The notes under the pieces are model-generated. The model was given only the letters and a program-made list of their open reading frames with translations, had not been told where the DNA came from and made no database searches. The position numbers were made by a program, and so were the translations under genes. Below are positions 17,886 to 26,947 of a DNA stretch of 64,000 nucleotides, one piece after another. The DNA comes from Mycobacterium tilburgii (GTDB lineage: Bacteria; Actinomycetota; Actinomycetes; Mycobacteriales; Mycobacteriaceae): the NCBI RefSeq assembly GCF_902168065.1, contig NZ_LR655699.1, positions 1 through 64,000 on the forward strand. The letters run 5' to 3'. Numbering within the stretch: the first letter of the stretch is position 1; the number at the start of each line of letters is the position of its first letter.

Positions 17886-18520
17886 GGACGCCACCATCGT
17901 GGTCAACAACGCCGGCATCTCCGGCGCCACCCAACTGCTCGGCAGCGAACTGCACGAGTTCCGCGAGGTCTTCGAGACCAATTACTTCGGCTTACTTCGA
18001 CGCCCTGCGGGTGGCGCAGGCCTCGCGTCGATCCTGGCCGAAAACGGCGGCGGCGAACTCGTCGACATCAGCTCGGTGCTGGCCTGGGTCGGCGGCTTCG
18101 GTGGTTACGGCGACTCCAAGACGGCCATCTGGTCGCTGACTAACTCGCTGCGGTCGAGCTCGACAAGCAGGGCACGTTGGTCACCGCGGTCCACCTCGGC
18201 CTCCACCGACACCGACATGACCGCCAATTTTGCTGTGCCGAAAAATGATCCGCGCGACGTCGCCCGCCAGATCGTGGACGGCACCCGGGATGATCAGGCA
18301 GAGGTGCTCGCCGACGAATCCAGCCTCCGGGCCACTGGTCTGCGGCGCCGAGCCGCCCGACGCCCTGCACGCGGCGCTGCTCACCGACGCGGAATGGCGA
18401 CACCACAGGACTGGCTCGACTACCGGGACCCGTTCGGTGACTGGCACCGGGATCCGTGCGACGAAATGATCAGCGCCGCAGAAGAAGCCGCGCCCGACTC
18501 GGAGCGCCGCGAATCCTGAG
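17880..18520 (+). pseudogene. Short-chain dehydrogenase/reductase
   Basis: The frame begins inside the Rossmann fold at TIVVNNAGISGATQLLG, with the NNAG motif. After frame changes it has GELVDISSVLAWVGGFG (catalytic Ser) and YGDSKTAIWSLTNSLR (YxxxK). The glycine-rich N-terminus is missing, and STDTDMTANFAVPKNDPRDV then VARQIVDG ends the domain. The remaining open stretch to 18520 (QDWLDYRDPFGDWHRDPCDE) does not look like an SDR and is unidentified. The N-terminal truncation coincides with that of the CGNR gene, so one deletion may have removed both. Confidence 0.65.
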
Positions 18521-18648
18521 CTAACGCCGCCGCGCCCCGTTTGGCCCGGACCGGTGGTTCCGGCTGTGCATGCCGTCTGGTAGCTGTAGGTTACGAGTCA
18601 CGGACGTTAAGACGACAGCGTTACACCACGACTCGGCACGCCACCTCG

Positions 18649-19165
18649 GTGAAGCGCGTAAAGGTGAACTTGATAGCTCAGGCGTTGGCGCGGACGACCG
18701 ACCGGCTGGCCAATCCGGCGCGGCTGTCGGACACCGACCGGCTGCGCGCCGCCGTCTCCGGCAAGACGGTGCTGGTCACGGGGCCTCGTACGGGATCGGC
18801 GAGGCGACAGCACGCCGCGGCCGGAGCCACGGTGCCAGTCGTCGCCCGATCGGCGGAACGCTCGACGATCTCGCAGCGGCGATCAATGCCGGCGGCGGCC
18901 GGGCCGTCGCGTACCCGACCGACCTCAGCGACGAGGCCGCCGTCGATGTGCTGACCAAGCAGATCACAGAAAACCACGGCCCGCTCGACATCGTGGTCAG
19001 CAAAGCCAGCAAATCGCTGCGCCGGTCACTGCACCAGCAGTACGACCGCCCGCACGACTTTCAGCGCACCATCGACATCAACTATCTGGGCCCGATCTGG
19101 CTGCTGCTGGGACTACCGCGGCGGTCATGTCGTGAACGTCTCAAGCGTCGGGGTGCGAGTGGTGC
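18649..19165 (+). pseudogene. Second SDR oxidoreductase, truncated
   Basis: From GTG 18649: ALARTTDRLANPARLSDTDR, then GKTVLVTG with a frame change into ASYGIGEATARR, AAINAGGGRAVAYPTDLSDE, TENHGPLDIVVS and INYLGPIWLLLG. These are the cofactor-binding and NAG-equivalent regions of an SDR with the long N-terminal extension seen in mycobacterial relatives. The catalytic YxxxK portion is absent: after VVNVSSVGVRVVP-like text the DNA continues as an acyl-CoA synthetase without its own N-terminus. Confidence 0.65.
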
Positions 19166-20480
19166 CTGAGCTATCGCGAGCTGCAGGTCAAGACCGAAGC
19201 GCTGGCACACCGGCTCGTCGACGCCGGGGCCGGGCGAAGCGGTCGGCATCATGTGCCGCAACGCCCGCGACTTCGTGGCCGCCGTATTCGCCACGGCCAT
19301 GGTCGGGGCCGACGTGGCGCTGGAGAACACGGAGTTCCCCAGCGATGCGCTCGCCGATGCGCTCAGCGCGCACCGGGTGACAACGATGTTCTGTGACAAC
19401 GAGTTTGCCGAACAGGTTCGCGATGCAGACCCGTCGATTCAGGTGATCGACCCGGCTGAGACCCAGCCACCTCGGGCGCCCCCGCGCCCCAAGGTCGCGC
19501 CGTCGGGTCGCATCGTGCTGCTCACATCGGGCACCACCGGTATCCCAAGGGTGCGCCGCGCACACCCCGGATCAGCACCAGACTGGGGGCCGGCGTGACG
19601 ATCCTGGAAGGCACCCGCCTGCGCACCGGTGCACGGATTGCTTTGGCAACACCGATGTTTCACGGCCTCAGGTTCGGCATCATGACACTTTCGGTCAGCC
19701 TGGGCGCCACCATGCTGGCCCGTCGCCGCTTCGACGCCGAACACACTGGCGCAGGCGTCGCTGCAACGCACCGACGCGATGAGCGTGGTGCCGATCATGC
19801 TGGCGCGGATCCTGGGTCTGCCGGAGCGGGTGCGCTCCCGCAACCCGCTGGGATCGTTGCGGGTGGTGATCTCCAGCGGAGACCGGCTCGATCCCAGCCT
19901 GGCCCGGCGGTTCATGGACGAGTATGGCGACGTCCTCTACAACCTTTACGGCTCGACGGAAGGATCGGTGCCCTCGCGACCCCGCCCGAGCTGCGGGCCG
20001 CGCCGGAGACGGTGGGCATCCCGTCGGACCCCGGGGGTGACCGGCCGCATCTTCGTCGGCGGCGAGCTGGGCTCGAACGGTTACATCGGCGGTGGTGGCA
20101 AGACCGTCATCGACGGGCACACCAGCATCGGCAACATGGGCTATGTCGACAATGCGGGCCTGCTCTACATCGTCAGACGCGAGGACGACATGATCGTGTC
20201 GGGCGGTGAGAACGCGTATCCGCGGGCGCTGGAAAACGCCCTCGCCGAGCATCCCGACATCGCCGAGACCGCGGTCATCGGGGTGGCCGATGAGCAGTTC
20301 GGGCGACGACTGGCGGCGTTCGTCGTCCCGCGCCAGCGGCGCGACGTCGACGTGGCGGCGCTGCGAGAGTTCCTCAAAGGCAAGGTTTCCCGTTTCTAAC
20401 AGCCCCGCGACATTCACCTGGTCGACAGCATTCCGCGCAATCCCGCCGGCAAGGTCATCCGCAGGGAGCTGGCGACCTAG
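19166..20480 (+). pseudogene. Acyl-CoA synthetase (FadD12-like), truncated and frameshifted
   Basis: Starts inside the domain at LSYRELQVKTEALAHRLVDA. Pieces include GIMCRNARDFVAAVFA, the AMP P-loop LLTSGTTGIP, ATPMFHGLRFG, NLYGSTEGS (core motif), GRIFVGGE, REDDMIVSGGENAYPRALEN and the final IPRNPAGKVIRRELAT. At least five frameshifts and a TAA at 20398-20400 inside the C-terminal domain. The fadD12 resemblance is from memory of the mycobacterial family; the reaction would be ATP-dependent fatty-acid activation. Confidence 0.75.
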
Positions 20481-23400
20481 CGGTCCGGCTCGTCCTCGGA
20501 CTCATCGATCGGCTGCAGCACTCCGATCGTCTTATTCAGCCAGTTCGGCGCCAGCCAGGAGATCGCGGTGGCGCCCGCTGTCGCTCCGACCACACCCGAC
20601 CAGGCGACCGGACCCAGCGGTGTGCAGCCGAAGAATTGGCTGACCACCGGGGTTTGGATAATGCCGACCAGGACGCCCGCACTGCCCAGCGCGGTCGCCA
20701 CCACCAGCGGGCTGTGCTGGCGGGTCAGCAGGGTCTGCGCCAGTTGTGTGGTCACCAGGGCGGCCAATCCCATTGTCGCCGTGCGGCGTTCGCTGCCGGG
20801 GGTGTAGCGTCCGATGCCCCAGGCCGCCGTGGCGCCGGCCGCGGTGACCACACCGCGGCTGATGATCTGGCGCATCAGCGGGGCGTCGAGCGACGGCCGC
20901 GGTCCGGTCAGCACGGCGAGACGGTGTGCGGCGCGCGCGTTTTCGGCCTCCTCCTTGCTGTCATACTCCGCCTCGTTGGGCTCGACGTACTGCGATGTGA
21001 CCGCGACCGCCAGCGCCGGGAACATGTCGGTGAGCAGGTTCACCAACAGCAGCTGGCGGGTCCCCACCGGTGCGCGCCCCTGACCGAAAGCGGTGCCGAT
21101 GATGGTGAACAGCACCTCGCCCACGTTGCCGCCGACCAGGATCGTGACGGCATCGCGCACCCCGGCCCACATGCCGCGGCCCTCGACCAGCGCGTCCAGC
21201 AGCACGCTGAGATCGCGGTCGGTCAACACGATGTCGGCCGCACCCCGGGCGGCCGACGACCCGCGCCCGCTGACGCCGATGCCCACGTCGGCCATCCGGA
21301 TCGCGGCGGCGTCGTTGGCGCCGTCGCCGACCATCGCCGTCACCCGCCCACAACGCTGCAGTGCCGCGACGATCTGCACCTTCTGCTCCGGGCTGACCCG
21401 GGCGAAGACCTGCACGTCGGCGACCACCTTGGCGCAGGCGTCCTCGTCGAGGCCGGCCAGCTCGGTGCCGGTGACCACCCGTGCATCGGCCGGTAGGCCC
21501 AGCTGACGGGCGATCGCCCGCGCGGTGATCGGGTGGTCGCCGGTGATCAGCACGACGTCGCGGCCCGCCGCCTCCAGCGCTTCGATCAGCGGACGGGACG
21601 AGGCCCGGGCGGTGTCCGCCAAGCCGACATATCCCAGCAGTTCGAGGTCATGGGCGGTGGCGGCGATGGCGTCGACATCGGTGTCCTCGTCGTGGGTGGT
21701 GCCGTTCGGCCACGGTCGGCGCGCCACCGCCAGCACCCGCAGGCCTCGCTCGGCGAGTCCGCGTACCACCGACTCCGCATGTGCGCGGTCGGCCGCCGGG
21801 TCAGTGAACCGGCAGCGGGGCAGCACCACCTCCGGAGCACCCTTGAGCATCAGCACCGGCGAGTCCGGGTCCGCGCCGAAGGTGCCGATCGCGGCGGCAT
21901 AGCCACGGCTGGACTCGAAGGGAACCTCGGCGAGCAGCTGCCACCCCGAATTGTTCTTGGTCAGCAGGAAACTCGCGGCGGTGATGATGGCCTCGTCGGT
22001 GGCGTGCGCGTGGCCCTGCCCGTCCTGGGGCTGCGAGGACGCCCAGGCCGCCGCCCGCAGCACGGCCGCCGACCGAGGGTCCTCGGCTTCCGGGAAGGGA
22101 TCGCGCGGGCGGGCGTCGTACGGCACCGCGCACAGCACCCGCAGCCGGTTCTCGGTCAGCGTGCCGGTCTTGTCGAAACAGACGGTGTCGACGCGGCCCA
22201 GTGCTTCGATGGTGCGCGGCGAGCGGACCAGCACGCCGCGCGACGTCAAACGTTGCGCAGCGGCCAACTGGGACAGAGTGGCCACCAGGGGCAGGCCCTC
22301 CGGCACCGCGGCGACCGCGATCGCGACACCGTCGGCGACCGCCTGCCGCAGCGGCGAACGGCGCAGCAATGCCAGCGCGGTCACCGCCGCACCGCCGGTC
22401 AGGGTCAGCGGCAGCACCTTGCTGGTGAGCTCGCGCAGCCGGGCCTGCACACCGGCGGACGTCTCGATGTCGGCGACCGCCGAAATCGCCCGGTGTGCAG
22501 CGGTATTCACCCCGGTGGCCACGACGATCGCGCGGGCGTGCCCGGCGACGATGGTGCTTCCCTCGAACAGCATGCTTGCGCGGTCGGGGTCGTTGACGGC
22601 GACCGGATCCACCTGCTTATCCACCGGCAGCGACTCCCCGGTCAGCAGCGACTCGTCGACCTCGAGGTCCTCGGCGATCAGCAGGCGCGCGTCCGCCGGG
22701 ACCACCTCCGGCGCGGCCAGATCGATGACATCGCCCGGCCGCAGCGACTTGGAGGACACGGTCGCCGTGCGGGTCGCGTGCCGGGCCGCCTCCAGGCGGC
22801 GCCGGGTGGTGGCCACCGCGGGGACCACCACGCGGCGCACCAGCTGATCCTGTTCGGCGAACAGCTCGGCGGCCGCCGCCTCGGCCCGCAGCAATTGCGC
22901 ACCACCTGTAATCGCGTTTACCGTCATCACGCCACCGACCAGCAGCGCATCGATGTTGCTGCCGACGATGGCCGAGGCGGCCGCCCCGACGGCCAGAATC
23001 GGGGTCAACGGGTCGCATAGTTCGACCCGGGTGGCCGCGGCCAGCCGGCCCAGGCCGTGCAGCGGTCCACGCAGGGCCGCGAACGGGGGGCTGTAGGACA
23101 GGTCGTCGAGCCGGCGCCGCCACGCCGGGGTCAGCGTCTCCACCGCCATCGGCCGGGCACCGCCGGCCAGCCGCGAATAGACGATCTCCGGATCCAGCGC
23201 GTGCCAGGCGGTCAGTGGTTGCGGGGTCGGGTCCGGCAGCCGCAACACCCTGCTGGCCGAGAAGGTCCCGGCAACCAGCGCCGTGGCCGCGGCGGCGTTG
23301 ACCGGGTTGAGCCAGCGCCGAAAACCCATCGGGTTCTTGGATTGCTTCGAATCGGTTCCGGTGACCAACAGCAACCCGGCCAGCGTCGTACCGCCCTGAG

Positions 23401-25330
23401 CCAGGTGCACCGCCGATTCGCTGGCCGAGCGTGCCACCGGAATCGCCGACAGGATGCGAACCGCAGCGGCCAGGTCGGTGCCGGTGATGATGTCGGCCGT
23501 CCACGGCGTGGCCGCACGTGGATCATCAAGTGCCACACCAACATCGGCGATAGCCAGGGCGGCCAGGGTGTCCGTCGACGCGAAATCGCGGTGCAGTGCG
23601 GTTATCAGCAGTACCGGTCCGCGATCTGCCCGCAACTCCCGGACCACGCTGAACAGCGGCGTGCCCGAGGGATGTGTCGCGGCGACGCTTGCCGTCAGAT
23701 CCTCGGTGCCGGCGACGTGGCGCAGTACCACGCGGGCCCCGGTCCGGTTCGCGGTCTGCAGCAATGGGATCGCATAGGGATTCACCTCCCAGCCGACCTC
23801 GACCCTGCCCACCCGTTCGCCGTCCACCATCAGGTCGGCGGTCTCCAGGCCCTGCGCCGGAGTCGCAGACGGGCCTTGTACCGGAGCCCATCTCAGGTAC
23901 GCGCCGGTGGCGGGCAGCTCGTCATGGTCGGGCTCCGGCGCCTCCTCGCCGTGCAGGAGCGCGTCGGCCACCTCGTAGACCCGGTCGTCGTCCCAGCCGG
24001 GTGCCGCCCCGACGGAGCGCAGCACAGCGCGGTGATCGCCGCGCAGCGCCGCGCCGTCGATCACGACCACCTTCACCCGGTCCAACCGGCGCAGCGCTCC
24101 CGGGTCGAGGACGAGTTGGCCGTCGTCCGCGAGCCCGCGGCCCAGGGTCGCTGCGAAAGCCTGCCGCCCCATGTGCGCGGCCCGCGGCACGCCTGCCTCG
24201 ATCGCCGCGGCGGCGTCTTCGGTACCGCCGCCGGCCACCAGCGCGCTAGCCGCGGCGATCAGCGAGCCGTTGGCCGCCGAGTCAACGTAACTTTCCACCG
24301 GCCCGGCCATCGAGCCCTTTTCTTTGTCCATCGCGGCGTCGATGGTGCCGCCGACCACGACGTGTGATGCCTCACCGGCCGCCGCGGCCCCCCAGGTGTG
24401 CCGTGGCATTTGCGAATTCACCCCGGCCGAGGAGATGACCGGGACCACCGGCGCCTGGGGCCGCTCCGGCGAGGCCAGCTGCGGCTCGCGCTCTCGCCAC
24501 ACCCGCCGGTGCGCCGCCGCCTCGGTGATTTGCAAGGTCCGCTGCGTCATGTCGAGCAGCGGGGTGCCGAATGATTGGGTCAGCCCATGCGCCGCCGCGG
24601 TCACGGCCGCCAGCGCGACGTCGGTCCCCACCCGGCCCAGCCGCGACTCCAGGATCGAGACCATGCGGGGTTGATGGTTGATCAGCGCCGCTACCGCCCG
24701 GGTGGTTTGCGGTGCCGCGGGCAGGCGGGCCACCCAGCCGATCAGTGCGGCGGTCATCGCGACCACATCCAGGGCGGCTGCGGTGAACGGGACCAGAATC
24801 GCCAACGGGTTGCCGGGGTCGGCGAAGGGTGCGGACAACGGCAGGTCGGATTTGATGGATGCCAGGTCGGCGGCGATGTCCGCTACCGTCCACTGAACGT
24901 CGTCCACGACAGCGTCGTGGTCGGCGCCGTCAACGAGCTCGACCACCAACCGGCCCAGGGCGCCCTCGACGTGGGCCTTGGCCACGCCCGGAATCCGGCG
25001 AACCGGCTCCTCGATCACCGCCGAATACTCATACCAGCGCGCGAACGGCAACAAAGGGTCCAGATCGAGGTGCACCCGCTGACCGCTGCGCCAGCGCAAC
25101 GGAGGCCGGATGCGTTCCGGGGAACCGTCGGGCCAAGCGTGCATCCCCAGTGCGCGGCCGGTGGAACTGGCCACCGCCTGCACCACGGGGCCGGCTAATT
25201 CGACGGCCGGGCTTGCCAGCAGCTGTACCGCGCCCCCGGCGCCCGCCGCCGTGGACACCCCGGCTTTGACTAGCTGAACCGCTCCGCCGGTGACACCAGC
25301 GACCACGCTGGATACACTCGGAATCTTCAT
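20477..25330 (-). CDS. ctpI: Very large P-type ATPase CtpI
   Basis: A 1617-residue P-type ATPase, about twice the usual size, matching mycobacterial CtpI (Rv0107c) in length and position. The first 650-700 residues are a mycobacteria-type N-terminal region with hydrophobic stretches and no classical metal-binding CxxC. The pump core follows: LLTGESLPVDK (actuator), FDKTGTLTENRLRV (phosphorylation), LKGAPEVV (nucleotide domain), ITGDHPITA and MVGDGANDAAAIRMADVGIG (hinge), then C-terminal helices ending PIDESEDEPDR. The substrate is not established; the layout is closer to Ca/Mg-type than copper pumps. Intact; overlaps the end of the FadD12 pseudogene by 4 bases. Confidence 0.93.
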   Translation of the reverse strand: MKIPSVSSVVAGVTGGAVQLVKAGVSTAAGAGGAVQLLASPAVELAGPVVQAVASSTGRALGMHAWPDGSPERIRPPLRWRSGQRVHLDLDPLLPFARWYEYSAVIEEPVRRIPGVAKAHVEGALGRLVVELVDGADHDAVVDDVQWTVADIAADLASIKSDLPLSAPFADPGNPLAILVPFTAAALDVVAMTAALIGWVARLPAAPQTTRAVAALINHQPRMVSILESRLGRVGTDVALAAVTAAAHGLTQSFGTPLLDMTQRTLQITEAAAHRRVWREREPQLASPERPQAPVVPVISSAGVNSQMPRHTWGAAAAGEASHVVVGGTIDAAMDKEKGSMAGPVESYVDSAANGSLIAAASALVAGGGTEDAAAAIEAGVPRAAHMGRQAFAATLGRGLADDGQLVLDPGALRRLDRVKVVVIDGAALRGDHRAVLRSVGAAPGWDDDRVYEVADALLHGEEAPEPDHDELPATGAYLRWAPVQGPSATPAQGLETADLMVDGERVGRVEVGWEVNPYAIPLLQTANRTGARVVLRHVAGTEDLTASVAATHPSGTPLFSVVRELRADRGPVLLITALHRDFASTDTLAALAIADVGVALDDPRAATPWTADIITGTDLAAAVRILSAIPVARSASESAVHLAQGGTTLAGLLLVTGTDSKQSKNPMGFRRWLNPVNAAAATALVAGTFSASRVLRLPDPTPQPLTAWHALDPEIVYSRLAGGARPMAVETLTPAWRRRLDDLSYSPPFAALRGPLHGLGRLAAATRVELCDPLTPILAVGAAASAIVGSNIDALLVGGVMTVNAITGGAQLLRAEAAAAELFAEQDQLVRRVVVPAVATTRRRLEAARHATRTATVSSKSLRPGDVIDLAAPEVVPADARLLIAEDLEVDESLLTGESLPVDKQVDPVAVNDPDRASMLFEGSTIVAGHARAIVVATGVNTAAHRAISAVADIETSAGVQARLRELTSKVLPLTLTGGAAVTALALLRRSPLRQAVADGVAIAVAAVPEGLPLVATLSQLAAAQRLTSRGVLVRSPRTIEALGRVDTVCFDKTGTLTENRLRVLCAVPYDARPRDPFPEAEDPRSAAVLRAAAWASSQPQDGQGHAHATDEAIITAASFLLTKNNSGWQLLAEVPFESSRGYAAAIGTFGADPDSPVLMLKGAPEVVLPRCRFTDPAADRAHAESVVRGLAERGLRVLAVARRPWPNGTTHDEDTDVDAIAATAHDLELLGYVGLADTARASSRPLIEALEAAGRDVVLITGDHPITARAIARQLGLPADARVVTGTELAGLDEDACAKVVADVQVFARVSPEQKVQIVAALQRCGRVTAMVGDGANDAAAIRMADVGIGVSGRGSSAARGAADIVLTDRDLSVLLDALVEGRGMWAGVRDAVTILVGGNVGEVLFTIIGTAFGQGRAPVGTRQLLLVNLLTDMFPALAVAVTSQYVEPNEAEYDSKEEAENARAAHRLAVLTGPRPSLDAPLMRQIISRGVVTAAGATAAWGIGRYTPGSERRTATMGLAALVTTQLAQTLLTRQHSPLVVATALGSAGVLVGIIQTPVVSQFFGCTPLGPVAWSGVVGATAGATAISWLAPNWLNKTIGVLQPIDESEDEPDR

Positions 25331-25670
25331 TCAGTCATCCTTCGAAGACGTCTACCGCGCTAATGATCCTGGGGTGCCGGTGACCTGTCTACACATGCGC
25401 CCGAAAGCAGGCCGGGCGATGACACCACCGCTCTGGTGAGTGGGGTTTCGCTGGGCCGTCAAGAGACCTGGGAGGATTGGCCGCCCGGTTACCCGCAGAG
25501 CGCGCCTACGAATGGTGGGACTGGCATAACAGCTACGGTCAGCACGAGCCGTCGCGGTGGTTCGGCGACCCTGACCCGAATGATCCCGACGACCCCGCGC
25601 AATGATTGATCGACGCCGGCGAAAAGATTCGGGCTGAAAACACAAGTGCGCGGTAGCCGTCGGACGGCTA
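25331..25670 (+). other. Region upstream of ctpI with an unrecognised remnant
   Basis: On the plus strand around 25470-25640 the frames give LAARLPAERAYEWWDWHNSY and PSRWFGDPDPNDPDDPAQ then a stop and LIDAGEKIRAENTSAR. The tryptophan-rich composition suggests a coding remnant, but I cannot place it in a family. The ctpI promoter should lie between 25331 and about 25400; no convincing -35/-10 pair was found. Confidence 0.3.
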
Positions 25671-25771
25671 CTCGCGCACTATTCGGGCCGTGCAGAATTC
25701 GGTGGTTTGCCCGATCGACCTGGTATCCCGGCCGGAAATGACTTCTCGATGACCTGCAGCTGGTGGTCCAT

Positions 25772-25970
25772 TCAGGACTCCAGCTCGAGCACTACTACCC
25801 AGCTGTCGCCGAGAGATTTCGACTCGAGAAGTATGTAGCGCTGACCACAATCGGTGATCGGGTCGCCCGAGTGCAATTTCTCGGCCGGCACCGACTCCGG
25901 AGTTGCCTCTGCCTTCCATCCATGCCACGGTAGGTCAATTCCGCGAGCGAGGGAATAGAACACTACGTGG
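25772..25970 (-). pseudogene. Unidentified C-terminal coding remnant
   Basis: An in-frame stretch VVFYSLARGIDLPWHGWKAE, SGDPITDCGQRYILLESKSL and GDSWVVVLELES ending at 25772 has the composition of real protein. It follows on directly from the SnoaL-like remnant upstream, possibly after a frameshift. No start codon with a ribosome site is evident. No family recognised. Confidence 0.35.
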
Positions 25971-26345
25971 CGGCGGGCCGGCGCTGCTTGAAAAAGACGC
26001 TGACCCGGCAAATCAGACCCTCGGTGTCCTGCTCGAACAGGATGCATTCGGGACAGGTCGTGGCGGCGCCGTTGGCCTCAAATGTTGCGGACAGCTCGGC
26101 GTAGGACAGGCGAGGATCCACGTGTGAAACCCGGTGCACCCGCAACCGGTGGGCCCGCCAGATTGGTGCACACCTTGCGTAGGTAGGCGACATAGTGGGC
26201 TTTGCCCGACGACATCGCAGAACGGCCCCTCCTGGGTCAAGCCTTCCGCGGCGATCGTGTCGGCCAGTCCGTCTCAGTCGTGCGCCGCCAGGCAGGCCAG
26301 GTAGCGCTCGACCCACGTGACCAGGTGCGCTCATGTCGTCTCCGC
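25963..26345 (-). pseudogene. SnoaL/NTF2-like protein remnant
   Basis: Frames joined across at least three shifts give HLVTWVERYLACLAAHDWDG-like text, GLTQEGPFCDVVG, KAHYVAYLRKVCTNLAG, HRVSHVDPRLSYAELSATFE and CPECILFEQDTEGLICRVSV then FFKQR. This order matches NTF2-like steroid-isomerase/SnoaL proteins. It cannot be translated as one protein. Different sequence from the intact SnoaL-like gene at 2274. Confidence 0.5.
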
Positions 26346-26710
26346 TCGCTCTGGGTCCACGGTAAGCGCGTCGTGGCCGTTGAAGTAGCTTGGGCCTATC
26401 ACGAGATAGGTTCTTCCTATGAGTTGGTGGATCTGAGTTGGTGGATCGTCCACGCCGACCGGACGCCGAGAGAGCAGGTGTCGGCGCCACCCGACGCCGT
26501 CCATGGTTGTGTGGACCTGAACAACATCAAGCTCGTTCATCCGCTGATCGAGTCGGTGGAAACGTTGTCGCGCAGCGAGACTCGGGAAGGCTACCAACAG
26601 ACCTATCGTGCTACAAGCACAGCGGAAACGGCCGCGAGTGGAGCGAGTTCGGTTTTCACGAGTATCTGGAAGTCAAGAGCACCCTGGGATACACGCCTGA
26701 CGAGGGCTGA
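26345..26710 (+). pseudogene. Unidentified degraded coding region
   Basis: Two plus-strand frames look protein-like: VEVAWAYHEIGSSYELVDLS and VDLNNIKLVHPLIESVETLS, continuing in the other frame as WSEFGFHEYLEVKSTLGYTP followed by DEG and a stop near 26710. No family assigned. From 26711 to 26947 nothing is identified apart from the region preceding the acyltransferase start. Confidence 0.3.
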
Positions 26711-26947
26711 AGCCCGGCGCCCAATTCGAACCCCGGGGACGGCCGAAAACCACTGCGTGTCCTCCACCTGATCGTGCGCGGCCGCCTCTAAGCTGGCTGA
26801 CGTCACGAGGAGGAGCGACGACGTATCGGCAGCAACTACCGTGCTGGGCGGCAGACTGGTCCGACCACGCTGAAGACGAAAACTGAGCCGGGCGGGGAGA
26901 ATCCCGCGCCGGAATGTTTTGCTGGGCCGCGTCGATGGGTCGCCCCC

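Noticed and set aside
20500..25300. Long plus-strand frames opposite ctpI, up to about 500 residues
   Set aside because: Antisense shadows of a high-GC coding strand: arginine/proline-rich, no domains, no ribosome sites.
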